Shown: in pieces, positions 38,778-48,655 of the stretch
How positions within the stretch are numbered: position 1 is the first letter of the stretch
Layout: each line of letters opens with the position of its first letter
Assembly: GCF_012584455.1 (NCBI RefSeq)
Contig: NZ_JABAEB010000002.1
Coordinates: 62,001 to 126,000, forward strand
Reading direction: 5' to 3'
Source of the DNA: Shewanella oncorhynchi
GTDB taxonomy: Bacteria > Pseudomonadota > Gammaproteobacteria > Enterobacterales > Shewanellaceae
Length of the DNA stretch: 64,000 nucleotides
The notes under the pieces: model-generated
Told to the model about the DNA's origin: nothing
The model's database searches: none
What the model saw: only the letters and a program-made list of their open reading frames with translations
Translations under genes and position numbers: made by a program

Positions 38778-39584
38778 ATGAGTATAGTCATCAAGACCGC
38801 TGAAGAAATTGAAAAAATGCGTGCTGCGGGCAAACTAGCCGCACAGGTATTAGAAATGATCGCGCCGCATGTTAAACCTGGCGTGACCACCAATGAGCTC
38901 AATGACCTCTGCGCCAAATATACCGAAGAGCAAGGTGCGATTTCGGCGCCGCTTAACTACCATGGTTTTCCCAAATCCATTTGTACTTCTGTAAACCATG
39001 TGATTTGCCACGGCATTCCAAACGACAACCCACCATTGAAAGAAGGCGATATCCTCAATATCGACATCACAGTGATTAAAGACGGTTATCACGGCGATAC
39101 CTCGATGATGTTTTTAATCGGTGAGGTGAGCGCGAAGGACAAACGTCTGTGCCGCATCGCGCAAGAAAGCCTGTATTTAGCTATTCGTAAGGTTCGTCCA
39201 GGTTTAAAACTGGGTGAAATTGGCAATACTATCGAAAAATTCATCAAAGCAAGTAAAACAGGCCTTGAGAAATATTCCATCGTGCAAGATTATTGTGGCC
39301 ACGGTATTGGATCGGGTTTCCATGAAGAGCCTCAGGTCATGCACTACCGTAACGGCGATAACACAGTATTACGCCCAGGCATGTGTTTCACCATTGAACC
39401 TATGATCAATGCTGGTCGCCACACGACCATACTCGATCGCGATGATAAGTGGACGGTAACGACCTCCGATGGTAAAAATTCAGCCCAGTGGGAACATACC
39501 TTACTGGTGACTGAAAAAGGGGTTGAAGTACTTACCCTGCGTGAGGATGAGGATTTCCCACGAATAATCAATCACGAGCGATAG
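38778..39584 (+). CDS. map: Methionine aminopeptidase type I
   Basis: MetAP removes the initiator methionine from nascent proteins. The 268-residue protein has the pita-bread fold metal ligands: Asp in 'DILNIDITV' (about 97) and 'GYHGDTSMMF' (about 108), His in 'YCGHGIGSGFHEEPQV' (about 171), Glu in 'CFTIEPMIN' (about 204) and 'SAQWEHTLLVTE' (about 235). Length matches E. coli (264). It is divergent from rpsB, the usual arrangement, and precedes glnD by 33 bp. Confidence 0.97.
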   Translation: MSIVIKTAEEIEKMRAAGKLAAQVLEMIAPHVKPGVTTNELNDLCAKYTEEQGAISAPLNYHGFPKSICTSVNHVICHGIPNDNPPLKEGDILNIDITVIKDGYHGDTSMMFLIGEVSAKDKRLCRIAQESLYLAIRKVRPGLKLGEIGNTIEKFIKASKTGLEKYSIVQDYCGHGIGSGFHEEPQVMHYRNGDNTVLRPGMCFTIEPMINAGRHTTILDRDDKWTVTTSDGKNSAQWEHTLLVTEKGVEVLTLREDEDFPRIINHER

Positions 39585-39617
39585 GCCACACTAACAAGCA
39601 TAAAAACAAGGGACTCG

Positions 39618-42203
39618 ATGAATATAGCTCTGCTCGCTAAACAATCATTAATCGAACAGAATCAGATTCTTTTGGCCAGTTTTAAGGCTAAAACCCCGAT
39701 TGAAGAGCTCGTCACGCAGCGCTGTCAATTTGTCGATGCCCTTGTTAAGCAAGCTTGGGAACAGCACGGTCTAAGGGAATATGATATTGCCCTGATTGCC
39801 GTGGGCGGCTATGGCCGTGGGGAGCTGCATCCCCACTCAGATGTCGATTTACTGTTCCTGTTTAATGATATTTTGTCACCCGCCGCCGAAGCGGCACTCA
39901 GTCAGTTTATTGCCTTTCTGTGGGATGCCAATCTGGAAATCGGCCACAGTGTCCGTACGTTAAACGACACGATTATCCTCGGCCGTGAAGACATCACCAT
40001 AGCCACCAATCTGTTAGAGGCACGATTGCTCGAAGGGCCCGAATTTTTATTCGATCAACTTTATGATGCGATTCGTCAGAGTGACTTTTGGACTTCAAGC
40101 GATTTTTTTATCGCAAAACGGGATGAGCAAAATGCTCGCCATGCCAGAGCCAGTGCCTTCGATTTAGAACCCAATATCAAGAGTTGTCCCGGTGGTCTTA
40201 GGGATATTCAAACCATTGCTTGGGTAGCCATGCGTCACTTTGGTGCCGCTCGCCTCGAAGAATTAGTCCAATACGACTTTTTAGAGCCTGGTGAACTAGA
40301 AGAGCTGCTCGAATGTCAGCACTTTTTGTGGAAGCTACGCTTTGCCCTGCACATGGTGGTCGGTCGCGATGAAAACCGCTTACTGTTTGATGTGCAGCGC
40401 CAAGTTGCCGAGCTTATGGGTTATGAAGACGCCACCCAGCTTGCCGTTGAGCAGATGATGAAACGCTACTATCGCACGGTGCGCCGAGTGATGGAGCTGA
40501 ACGAAATGCTGTTGCAGCTCTTTAAGCGCGCAACACTGGGCCACACAAAAGCCTTAGAAATTCAATCGATTGATAAACACTACCAGCGCCGCGGCACTTT
40601 TATCGAAGCGCTCAGTGATGATCTGTTCGATAGCGGCGAAGAAATTGTGCGGCTATTTTTGTTGGTCGCTAAAAACTCCAACATCAAAGGCATTTACGCG
40701 CCAACACTGCGTTCACTGCGCCGTGCAAGACGCGCCCAGCCGCAAGCCTTGCAAGAAAACCCGCTTTGTCGCCAAGCCTTTATGGAAATTCTGCGCCACC
40801 CTCGCGGCATTGTTGCTTTGTCTTTAATGCATAAACACGGTGTGTTATCGGCCTATTTACCCGCATGGCGAAATATTGAAGGCCAGATGCAGTTTGACCT
40901 GTTCCACGCCTATACGGTCGATGAACACACCCACAGATTACTGCTCAATATCGAGCGTTTTTCCCAAGCAGAACAAAAGGAAGAATTTCCCTTAGGCTCG
41001 ATTCTGATCAACCAACTGCCTAAAAAAGGTTTACTGGTATTAGGCGCTATCTTCCACGATATCGCCAAAGGCCGCGGTGGCGATCACAGTAAACTGGGCT
41101 CAAGCGATGCCCTCGCCTTTTGTAAGCTGCACGGGTTAAACGATCACGATGGCCGTCTAGTCGCTTGGCTGGTTGAAAATCATCTGGTGATGTCTGTCAC
41201 CGCCCAGCGCCGTGATATTTCCGATCCCGATGTGGTGGCCGACTTTGCCAATAAAGTCCGCGATGCCGTGCATTTAAGCTATCTGTACTGCTTAACCGTC
41301 GCCGATATCTGCGCCACCAACGAAAAAACCTGGAACAACTGGAAAGGCTCACTGCTACGCGACTTGTACTTTTCGACCCAAAGAGTGCTCGCCCGCGGTA
41401 AAGAAAAACCCGTCGATATTCGTGCCAGAGTACGTGAATACCAAGCTAAGGCGAAAAAAGAGCTGCTGCGCCGCGGATTGAAAGAGAAAGATCTCGATGC
41501 CCTGTGGCAACGTTTTAAGGCAGATTACTTTTTACGCCACCAGCCCAATCAAGTCGCGTGGCACGCCGAAGCAATTTTAAAGCACAAACAACAGGATGAG
41601 CCTTTAGTCTTAGTGTCAAAACACACCACCCGTGGTGGTACTGAGCTATTTGTCTATTGCCAAGACAGACCTAAATTGTTCGCAACTGTGATGGCGGTAC
41701 TCGACAATAAAAATATCAACGTCCATGATGCCAACATCATGACGTCAAAAGATAATTATGCCCTCGATACCTTTGTGATCTTAGAGCAGGATGGTGAGCC
41801 CGTTAGCCAGCTTTCACGCATCCAAAGTATCCGTAAAGCGCTTGAGAAAGCCCTGTCGAGCGACAGTCCAAAACTGCCGCGCTTTAGAAAACTATCGCGC
41901 AAGATGAAACCTTTTAATGTGCCGACACAAGTGAGTTTCCTCGAAAGCAGTCGTCATGGTACAAGTATGATGGAGCTTATCGCCTTAGATTCGCCAGGAT
42001 TACTGGCAAAAGTTGGGGATATCTTTTACCGTTGCAACACAACATTACTTGCGGCCAAAATCACCACCATTGGTGAACGAGCCGAAGACTTTTTTATGCT
42101 GCAGACCAATGACGGATTGCAACTTAACGAAACCCAAGAGAATACCCTCAGGGACGCTTTAATCAGTGCCCTGAGTGCAAAGAATATCGAATCAGTTAAT
42201 TAA
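39618..42203 (+). CDS. glnD: Bifunctional PII uridylyltransferase / uridylyl-removing enzyme
   Basis: GlnD senses glutamine and adds or removes UMP on PII proteins, so it heads nitrogen control. The 861-residue protein has the nucleotidyltransferase motif '[18 protein letters not shown]' (about residue 62). A metal-dependent HD domain for deuridylylation follows ('[17 protein letters not shown]', about 480), then two C-terminal ACT domains (about 680-760 and 785-861) for glutamine sensing. Length is near the E. coli 890. It sits between map and dapD, as in many gammaproteobacteria. Confidence 0.96.
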   Translation: MNIALLAKQSLIEQNQILLASFKAKTPIEELVTQRCQFVDALVKQAWEQHGLREYDIALIAVGGYGRGELHPHSDVDLLFLFNDILSPAAEAALSQFIAFLWDANLEIGHSVRTLNDTIILGREDITIATNLLEARLLEGPEFLFDQLYDAIRQSDFWTSSDFFIAKRDEQNARHARASAFDLEPNIKSCPGGLRDIQTIAWVAMRHFGAARLEELVQYDFLEPGELEELLECQHFLWKLRFALHMVVGRDENRLLFDVQRQVAELMGYEDATQLAVEQMMKRYYRTVRRVMELNEMLLQLFKRATLGHTKALEIQSIDKHYQRRGTFIEALSDDLFDSGEEIVRLFLLVAKNSNIKGIYAPTLRSLRRARRAQPQALQENPLCRQAFMEILRHPRGIVALSLMHKHGVLSAYLPAWRNIEGQMQFDLFHAYTVDEHTHRLLLNIERFSQAEQKEEFPLGSILINQLPKKGLLVLGAIFHDIAKGRGGDHSKLGSSDALAFCKLHGLNDHDGRLVAWLVENHLVMSVTAQRRDISDPDVVADFANKVRDAVHLSYLYCLTVADICATNEKTWNNWKGSLLRDLYFSTQRVLARGKEKPVDIRARVREYQAKAKKELLRRGLKEKDLDALWQRFKADYFLRHQPNQVAWHAEAILKHKQQDEPLVLVSKHTTRGGTELFVYCQDRPKLFATVMAVLDNKNINVHDANIMTSKDNYALDTFVILEQDGEPVSQLSRIQSIRKALEKALSSDSPKLPRFRKLSRKMKPFNVPTQVSFLESSRHGTSMMELIALDSPGLLAKVGDIFYRCNTTLLAAKITTIGERAEDFFMLQTNDGLQLNETQENTLRDALISALSAKNIESVN

Positions 42204-42224
42204 CGAGACCAGTGGGAGAAGTAA

Positions 42225-43049
42225 ATGGAGGCTTTACGCCAACGTATTGAGGCGGCTTTTGAAGCGCGCGCCGACATCACACCAAGCACAGTTGACGCAG
42301 GTGTGCGCAGCGATGTGCAAAATGTCATCAATATGCTCGATAAAGGTGAAGTCCGTGTCGCCGAGAAAATCGACGGACAATGGCATGTGCACCAATGGCT
42401 GAAAAAGGCGGTATTACTGTCCTTCCGTATTTTCGATAACGTGGTTATCGATGGCGCCGAAACCAAATACTTCGACAAAGTGCCGTTAAAATTTGCCGAA
42501 TATGATGAAGCCCGCTTTAAGGCGGAAGCCATTCGTGTAGTGCCTTCGGCAACAGTACGTAAAGGCTCATTTATCGGTAAAAATACCGTGTTGATGCCAT
42601 CCTATGTGAACTTAGGCGCCTATGTTGATGAAGGCACTATGGTTGACACTTGGGCAACGGTTGGCTCATGTGCACAAATCGGTAAAAACGTGCATTTATC
42701 TGGCGGAGTGGGCATTGGTGGCGTACTTGAGCCATTGCAAGCGGGCCCAACTATCATCGAAGATAACTGCTTTATCGGTGCGCGTTCTGAGATTGTTGAA
42801 GGCGTTGTGGTTGAAGAAGGCTCAGTGATTTCTATGGGCGTGTATATCGGCCAAAGTACTCGAATTTATGATCGCGAAACCGGCGAAGTGCATTACGGTC
42901 GTGTGCCAGCAGGCTCTGTGGTTGTTTCTGGCAACTTACCATCAGCCTGTGGCAAGTACAGCCTCTATGCCGCTATTATCGTTAAGAAAGTCGATGCAAA
43001 AACCCGCAGTAAAGTGGGTATCAACGAATTACTGCGTATTGTTGATTAA
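42225..43049 (+). CDS. dapD: Tetrahydrodipicolinate N-succinyltransferase
   Basis: DapD succinylates tetrahydrodipicolinate in the lysine and diaminopimelate pathway. The 274-residue protein has an N-terminal helical domain and a left-handed beta helix of hexapeptide repeats, with '[25 protein letters not shown]' spanning the active region. It also has '[19 protein letters not shown]' and '[12 protein letters not shown]' blocks. The ATG follows GGGAGAAG. It lies 21 bp after glnD, probably co-transcribed, and ends at a strong terminator. Length equals E. coli DapD. Confidence 0.97.
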   Translation: MEALRQRIEAAFEARADITPSTVDAGVRSDVQNVINMLDKGEVRVAEKIDGQWHVHQWLKKAVLLSFRIFDNVVIDGAETKYFDKVPLKFAEYDEARFKAEAIRVVPSATVRKGSFIGKNTVLMPSYVNLGAYVDEGTMVDTWATVGSCAQIGKNVHLSGGVGIGGVLEPLQAGPTIIEDNCFIGARSEIVEGVVVEEGSVISMGVYIGQSTRIYDRETGEVHYGRVPAGSVVVSGNLPSACGKYSLYAAIIVKKVDAKTRSKVGINELLRIVD

Positions 43050-43084
43050 CAGTCACAGCATTTGTTCGATAACATGAGTTCCAT

Positions 43085-43112
43085 AAAAAAGATGCCTAAG
43101 GGCATCTTTTTT
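43085..43112. terminator. Bidirectional intrinsic terminator after dapD
   Basis: AAAAAAGATGCC (43085-43096) pairs with GGCATCTTTTTT (43101-43112) with a TAAG loop. The T and A tracts at both ends allow it to stop the map-glnD-dapD transcript and the convergent HD-GYP transcript. Confidence 0.92.
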
Positions 43113-43184
43113 ATTGTCGGTAAAATTTAGCCTACGGTTGCGCTGTCATTATCAGGCTTAAAAATAAAGTGTTTAATAAGACAC

Positions 43185-45116
43185 TTAAATCAAACGCTCT
43201 ACTTCACGGAATGCATTTCTCGTCATTGCAATGGCCCGCCAGCCGATAATCCCCAATGGCTGCTGCGCTTTGTTCACCACCACAAGATATTCTGAGTCTA
43301 GTAAATTCAACTGCAGTAATGCATCTTCCGATGTGGCCACCTCACTGATAATAGGCACTGAATGCTCCATGATCTGATGGGCTTTTTTATGTAAAGATGC
43401 CCTATCCAGTTCACGCTCAGCCGCAGTGCCAAGTAATGGGCTAAACCAATGTTCCAGTAAGCGACTCGTGATCACCCCAAGTATCTTATGTTGCTCATCC
43501 AATACCACGGCCACCTTAGCATGGGCAGTCGTAAGTAAACGCTTAATATCAACTAACTCATGGTCGAGTGAAATCGTGACTAAAGGTTCAAGCGGCGCAG
43601 CGCCGATATGATCGCTAATACTCAACTCTCGATTAATCAAAATCGCTAAACAGGTTTCGACTATCTCAGGATCAAAAAGAGTCCCTTTGCCCGCACGCAA
43701 TACTTCAGTCATTTTCTCCAGCCCTAACGATGGGCGATAAGGCCTGTGGGACAATATCGAATCGGCAACATCGGCGACGGCAATAATTTTTGCCTCATAT
43801 AAAATCGCCTTATCCTTTAAGCCCGCGGGATAACCTGAGCCATCGAGCCGCTCATGATGCTGTAAAATCATCTCTTTAATGGGCCAAGGAAACTCCACAT
43901 CCTCAATAATTTCAGCGCCATGGAGCGGATGGGTCTGTATTAATGCGTATTCTTCTTTTGAAAGTTTTGACGGTTTTGTCAAAATCTGTGATGGAATCGC
44001 TAACTTACCAATATCATGAACTAAGGCACCAATCTTCAGCCCTTCTAAACGCAGCGGGTCTAAACCTAATTTCTCACCAATCAAATAACTTAATTGCGCC
44101 ACCGACTTTTGATGCCCTGCGGTATAGGCATCTTTCAGTTCTAATGCCTCAGAAATAGCACTAATAAGCTGGGTTAACGATTGAGATAATTGCTCTTTTT
44201 GCGCTTTAATGATTTTGGACTGCCTGGATACCGCGCGCAATGTGCGTGGTAGTTCAATGCTGTGCCATAAAATGCTGGCAAAAGTCAGTAATGATCTCGC
44301 ATCATTACGACTATAAGGCTCGTTACGGTCAACCACACACAGCATGCCCACTAAGCGACTGCGAAATAAAATCGGTACCGCCAAGTAACGCCCTCCAAGT
44401 AGCAGTTTATCTAAGGGCAAATCCCCTAAGCGCCTTTGGGAATCGGTTTGATTTTGGATGATCGGCTTATAATCTCGCACACATTCGAGCCATACGCGGC
44501 TTTCAAGTTCTGACACTTGGGTATTATCTTCAACAAAATCGGCTTGATTCGCCTCTGCGTGGGGATACTCAGAACGCGCGGCGAGTGTGAGTGTTTTTAA
44601 CTTTTCGTTATGCAACAGAATAAAGCCATATCGACTGCCAGTGAGTGACATCGCCTTAGAAACTGCGACTTTAAATACTTCTTCTTGGGAGGATTTAATC
44701 ACATCTTCAATGTGTTGCAGCCAAGCATCGCTGGCTTGAATCGCTCGACGATAATCCGAGTGCAACTCCTTCATCTGCGGATCTTCAAAATTGATGTCGG
44801 ATAGAATCAAGTACCATCCCATTTCAGGCAAAGAATGCAGCGCGAGATGCACACGTATGCCGCGATGATCTTGTAATTGAAAACCTATTTCTTGGCCGCG
44901 TCGCCTCACGATATCGGCGCATAGTTCAGCATTAAAAGCACTAAACAATTGGCTAATCGGTTGATTAATGATTTGCGCCGCAGAGCGTTTGCAACGGCTA
45001 TAAAAGGCTTGGCTCATCCGTAGCACACAAAACTGCTCATCTAGCTGTGCCCAAGATAAATTCAAACTATCGGGCAAGTCTTTCATTCCAACGATAAGGC
45101 TTTGACGAGTTGACAT
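43185..45116 (-). CDS. HD-GYP c-di-GMP phosphodiesterase with PAS-like, GAF and CBS domains
   Basis: The protein (643 residues) should degrade c-di-GMP. In order: a PAS-like region (about 10-110), a GAF domain (about 145-310), a coiled linker, an HD-GYP domain (about 325-500) and a CBS pair (about 515-640). The HD-GYP domain is complete, with 'TAGHQKSVAQLS', 'LVHDIGKLAIPSQIL', 'THPLHGAEII' and the signature 'LQHHERLDGSGYPAG'. The tail CBS pair suggests control by adenine nucleotides. I start at the ATG at 45116, with GGAG six bases upstream; the frame opens 13 codons earlier. It is convergent with dapD. Confidence 0.92.
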   Translation of the reverse strand: MSTRQSLIVGMKDLPDSLNLSWAQLDEQFCVLRMSQAFYSRCKRSAAQIINQPISQLFSAFNAELCADIVRRRGQEIGFQLQDHRGIRVHLALHSLPEMGWYLILSDINFEDPQMKELHSDYRRAIQASDAWLQHIEDVIKSSQEEVFKVAVSKAMSLTGSRYGFILLHNEKLKTLTLAARSEYPHAEANQADFVEDNTQVSELESRVWLECVRDYKPIIQNQTDSQRRLGDLPLDKLLLGGRYLAVPILFRSRLVGMLCVVDRNEPYSRNDARSLLTFASILWHSIELPRTLRAVSRQSKIIKAQKEQLSQSLTQLISAISEALELKDAYTAGHQKSVAQLSYLIGEKLGLDPLRLEGLKIGALVHDIGKLAIPSQILTKPSKLSKEEYALIQTHPLHGAEIIEDVEFPWPIKEMILQHHERLDGSGYPAGLKDKAILYEAKIIAVADVADSILSHRPYRPSLGLEKMTEVLRAGKGTLFDPEIVETCLAILINRELSISDHIGAAPLEPLVTISLDHELVDIKRLLTTAHAKVAVVLDEQHKILGVITSRLLEHWFSPLLGTAAERELDRASLHKKAHQIMEHSVPIISEVATSEDALLQLNLLDSEYLVVVNKAQQPLGIIGWRAIAMTRNAFREVERLI

Positions 45117-45288
45117 CCAGCACTCCGACCTGTAATTCGAGCATGGGCAATACACTATACCGCTATGTTCACCCCAATGTGAGCATTATAAAATCCCCAA
45201 TAAACATAATGATAACTGATTTCATGACAGACGCGGGTTAAAATAAACGCCGCTGAATGTCATGCCATTGCCACGACTCACCTACATC

Positions 45289-46164
45289 TTAGAAAACGAT
45301 CGTTTTATTGCCGTACACGACCACTTGTTCGTTGAGCACTAATTGCAGCGCTTTACTCAATACACTCTTTTCAACATCGCGCCCAGCACGTGCCATTTCT
45401 AAGGCACTATAACTGTGGTCGACGGGAATCACGTCTTGCTTGATGATCGGCCCTTCATCGAGGCAATTATTCACAAAATGCGCCGTCGCACCGATAATTT
45501 TCACCCCGCGCTCCCAGGCTTGGCGATAGGGTGCTGCGCCGATAAAAGCAGGTAAAAAAGAATGATGGATGTTGATGATACGATTAGGATATTGCGCCAC
45601 AAAATCAGGCGTTAATACCCGCATATACTTAGCCAAGACTAAATAATCGGGTTCGTATTGAGATACCGCAGCCAACAGTACTTGCTCGTGTTGAATTCGG
45701 TCCAAGCCTTCGTGGCTCACCAGATGAAAGGGGATGTTAAACTTCTCTGCCAATTCACGTAGTGCATCATAGTTGCCCACCACAGCGGCAATCTCGACAC
45801 TTAAACCATCGTAATAGGCTTTCATTAACAAATCGCCTAAACAGTGCGCTTCCTTTGTGACTAACACCACAATGCGTTTTTTACCCGCGCTAACTAACGT
45901 CATATGATTTTGCGTAGGCAGTACGTCACGCAGATCCTGCAATAACAGTTCGCTGTTAAAAATGCCCTCTAATTCAGTTCGCATAAAGAAACGCCCTTGG
46001 GCATTATCCACAAACTCACTGTTTTTGATGATATTCAGTTTATGAGTAAAACAAACACTGGTGATTTTAGCGATGAGGCCTTGGGCATCAGCGCAATCCG
46101 TCAGTAAGATTTTACGTTCTATGGATGGCGAAGTATTACCGCGAGTTTCAGTCATTTGTTGCAA
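45289..46164 (-). CDS. purU: Formyltetrahydrofolate deformylase
   Basis: PurU hydrolyses 10-formyl-THF to formate and THF, supplying formate for purine synthesis and balancing one-carbon pools. It has an N-terminal ACT domain ('DAQGLIAKITSVCF') and the FMT-like catalytic domain with 'SFLPAFIGAAPYRQAW' and 'DEGPIIKQDVIPVDH'; the catalytic Asn/His/Asp set appears intact. Start choice is uncertain. A TTG at 46164 has an ideal 8-base gap from AGGAG, while the ATG at 46155 is 16-17 bases from it. The open frame runs further to 46209. Length is about 290 against 280 in E. coli. Confidence 0.94.
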   Translation of the reverse strand: MQQMTETRGNTSPSIERKILLTDCADAQGLIAKITSVCFTHKLNIIKNSEFVDNAQGRFFMRTELEGIFNSELLLQDLRDVLPTQNHMTLVSAGKKRIVVLVTKEAHCLGDLLMKAYYDGLSVEIAAVVGNYDALRELAEKFNIPFHLVSHEGLDRIQHEQVLLAAVSQYEPDYLVLAKYMRVLTPDFVAQYPNRIINIHHSFLPAFIGAAPYRQAWERGVKIIGATAHFVNNCLDEGPIIKQDVIPVDHSYSALEMARAGRDVEKSVLSKALQLVLNEQVVVYGNKTIVF

Positions 46165-46320
46165 AGTTGGCTCTCCTATATTGTCCCTACATCGAGTTTG
46201 CCATAGCAAATCATGCTGAACAGTATGAAAACCCTATAATGCGAAAATAAAAATGATATTTCAGAGGCTTGAATCAATAAAATGTAAAAATTAAGCAGTT
46301 AATTTTGTAAAAACACAATC

Positions 46321-47802
46321 CTAGCGCCGAGTATCTAAGTAACGCTGCAATACTTTACGCAAGGTTTCGGCCTTAGTGCCGTAAACCACCTGCACACCTT
46401 TGCCCATAACGATCACGCCCTTAGCGCCCAACTGACTCAAACGCACCTTATTGACTAACTCGGGCTTGTGTACGCTCAAGCGTAACCGTGTCAAACAAGC
46501 ATTAAGTTCAACGATATTTTCACGCCCGCCGAGCGCCGCAATAATCGCCCGTAAACTTTCTTTGGGTCCTTTACTGTCGTTATGCTCAAGCCTACCGGGA
46601 GTTTTCAAATTAAAGGCTAAAATACTCAGTCTAAACAACAGGTAATATATTATGGCGGTTAAAGGCCCAAGGAAAATAAACCAGCTGGCATTACGGGACA
46701 ATGGAAATAGCAGCGTAAAGTCCACCAGCCCTTGGGAGAATACTATGCTGTGGTGAATATCCAGCATAATACAGACAAAATAAGCGAGCCCAGTGAGTAA
46801 GGCGTGAATAATAAATAGAATCGGCGCCACAAACATAAAAGCAAATTCGATAGGTTCTGTCACCCCAGTTAACCAACTGGCCGCCCCCGCCGAGAGCATA
46901 ATACCCGCCACGCGATTCCGCTCTGAGGGATCTGCACAGCGCCACATTGCCAGTGCAGCCGCCGGTAATCCCCACATTTTAATCAGATAACCACCGGCAA
47001 GGTTTCCCGCCTGCGGATCGCCCGCTAAATAGCGCGCCACCTCACCACGAACGACTTCATGCCCCAATAACTGATATTGGCCCACCTCTAAGTAAAAAGG
47101 CGCATTCCAAATATGATGTAAGCCAAGGGGAATAAGTAACCGCTCTAATGCGCCATAAACGCCAAAGGCGATGGCCGGTTTTTGATAAACCGCCCAGTCG
47201 GATACGCGCTCAATCAATAAAGCTAAGGGTGGCCACACATGGGCGAGTACATAACCTAGGCTCATCGCTAGGGGAATAATAAGTAAAGATGCACTGCGAC
47301 GTCCCTCGAAGAAAGAGAAAATCGCAGGCAAGCGAATATATTGACTCCAACGGACTGCGAGGCAAGTAATACCACCAAGCATCATGCCACCTGCAATCCC
47401 AGTATCTAAGGTATCCATTCCTAATAAAGGTTGGGTTGGAAGTCGATACAAATCGGCCAGTGCGGCTAACGTAGCCGTCATCACCCCATAACCAAACACT
47501 GCCGAAAAGGCGGCAATGCCTTGATCGCGACAAAAACCAATAGCGACAGCCACGGCAAATAACATCGGCATGATGGCAAAAATGAGTTTGCCCACCGCCA
47601 ACATCAACACTGTCAGCTCTTCGGGCATAAAAGGAATAGGACTAACGGTGAGGCCAAGCATGACCCCTGCGGCGGGCAAAATGGCAATAGGAATAAGCAG
47701 CGCTTGGCTTAAGCGCTGGGCAAATTTAAACCACTGCTGAGTAACTAAACTGCCTAAGCGACGAGCTCGGTTTTGACGACTTGATTCCAGCGTTCTAGCC
47801 AT
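46321..47802 (-). CDS. PTS permease EIICB of the glucose/N-acetylglucosamine superfamily
   Basis: The 493-residue protein imports and phosphorylates a sugar using phosphate from HPr and EIIA. The EIIC membrane domain (about 25-385) has about ten helices and the family segments 'IPIAILPAAGVMLGL', 'GLHHIWNAPFYLEVG' and 'GVTEPIEFAFMFVAP'. A C-terminal EIIB domain (about 410-490) carries the phosphorylated Cys in 'NIVELNACLTRLRLSV'. No EIIA domain is fused or adjacent. The chosen ATG lies 49 bp inside yqcA, and no better start follows before the first helix. The sugar (glucose, GlcNAc or other) cannot be told from sequence. Confidence 0.88.
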   Translation of the reverse strand: MARTLESSRQNRARRLGSLVTQQWFKFAQRLSQALLIPIAILPAAGVMLGLTVSPIPFMPEELTVLMLAVGKLIFAIMPMLFAVAVAIGFCRDQGIAAFSAVFGYGVMTATLAALADLYRLPTQPLLGMDTLDTGIAGGMMLGGITCLAVRWSQYIRLPAIFSFFEGRRSASLLIIPLAMSLGYVLAHVWPPLALLIERVSDWAVYQKPAIAFGVYGALERLLIPLGLHHIWNAPFYLEVGQYQLLGHEVVRGEVARYLAGDPQAGNLAGGYLIKMWGLPAAALAMWRCADPSERNRVAGIMLSAGAASWLTGVTEPIEFAFMFVAPILFIIHALLTGLAYFVCIMLDIHHSIVFSQGLVDFTLLFPLSRNASWFIFLGPLTAIIYYLLFRLSILAFNLKTPGRLEHNDSKGPKESLRAIIAALGGRENIVELNACLTRLRLSVHKPELVNKVRLSQLGAKGVIVMGKGVQVVYGTKAETLRKVLQRYLDTRR

Positions 47803-48218
47803 TTTATCGCTTCAACCTCAGGTTCCATGGTTTCACAGGCATCGATTTCTAATAATTCTACAAGTGGTTTAGCGCCAAGCTCACTCAAGAGCACATCTAC
47901 AGCCCTACCAGCGCCGCAGAAGGTTTCATAACTTGAATCACCCAGTGCGATCACACTGTAGTTAAGCTCAGGCAAATAGGGCGCAAGATTTTTAAGATTA
48001 TGATACCAAGGCTGAATATCTTCGGGTAAGTCCCCTTGTCCGGTCGTCGAAGTCACCACCACTAACAATTCATCCTGAGGAGGAATAAAGCTTGCTACCT
48101 CATTAGGTTGCCACAATGTGACATCATAACCTAAAACTTGCATTTCTTTCTCTAGGGTTTCAGCGGCAAATTGCGCACTACCATATACAGTGCCAAACAC
48201 CAGATTCACCTTTTTCAT
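47754..48218 (-). CDS. yqcA: Flavodoxin YqcA (MioC-like)
   Basis: This 154-residue protein binds FMN: 'LVFGTVYGSAQFAAE' is the phosphate loop and 'TSTTGQGDLPED' plus 'ALGDSSYETFCGAG' are the isoalloxazine loops. It resembles both MioC and YqcA. I prefer YqcA because it lies in the conserved yqcC-truC-yqcA cluster. The start is the ATG at 48218 (MKKVNLVFG); the frame opens 8 codons earlier. Its last 49 bp overlap the PTS gene. The electron-transfer partner is unknown. Confidence 0.88.
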   Translation of the reverse strand: MKKVNLVFGTVYGSAQFAAETLEKEMQVLGYDVTLWQPNEVASFIPPQDELLVVVTSTTGQGDLPEDIQPWYHNLKNLAPYLPELNYSVIALGDSSYETFCGAGRAVDVLLSELGAKPLVELLEIDACETMEPEVEAIKWLERWNQVVKTELVA

Positions 48219-48655
48219 GATACACTCCACATCGCGTTGCAAACCTTATTAGGCTGACCTTACTTTATTGTTCAGCGTATGAGCAAGCTAAGGCGCAAAT
48301 TTTTTATAAATCAAGCCATTGAGCGTGAGAAAATATCTAATGCGACAGTCCACCCGCCAAAAACACCTCAAGCAGCACCACAAAACAACCCATATTCGAC
48401 GTAAAAACTACTTCCACTCCGCCCAGCAAAATCTCATATCGCCACTTGCACTCACGTCTGGATTCTCAACCTTAGCCGTCATGATGCAAGAGCTGCGGCC
48501 ACAAACAGCACAAACGCCACAACTCCTCGATTAAGCAATCCACCTCGTTTTAAATTCGATGACTTTAGTTTCAATAACAAAGCAAAGTGAATGCACTTAA
48601 TTTTATTCACGCGGCTAAGTTGATATCACCATATCAAGCATTGGCCGCTTGCTGT
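48219..48655. other. Gap inside the truC-yqcA cluster without a supported gene
   Basis: In these 437 bp I find no convincing gene. A nested inverted repeat lies just beyond truC: GCGGC (48611-48615) with GCCGC (48645-48649) outside, and TTGATAT / ATATCAA (48620-48637) inside. It could end or stabilise the truC message. The yqcA promoter must lie near 48220-48300 on the minus strand. A plus-strand frame at 48319-48534 (TTG start) was not accepted as a gene. Confidence 0.4.

Noticed and set aside
48319..48534. Plus-strand 71-codon frame between yqcA and truC
   Set aside because: It needs a TTG start without a ribosome-binding site, is rich in His, Gln and Lys, and shows no recognisable family.
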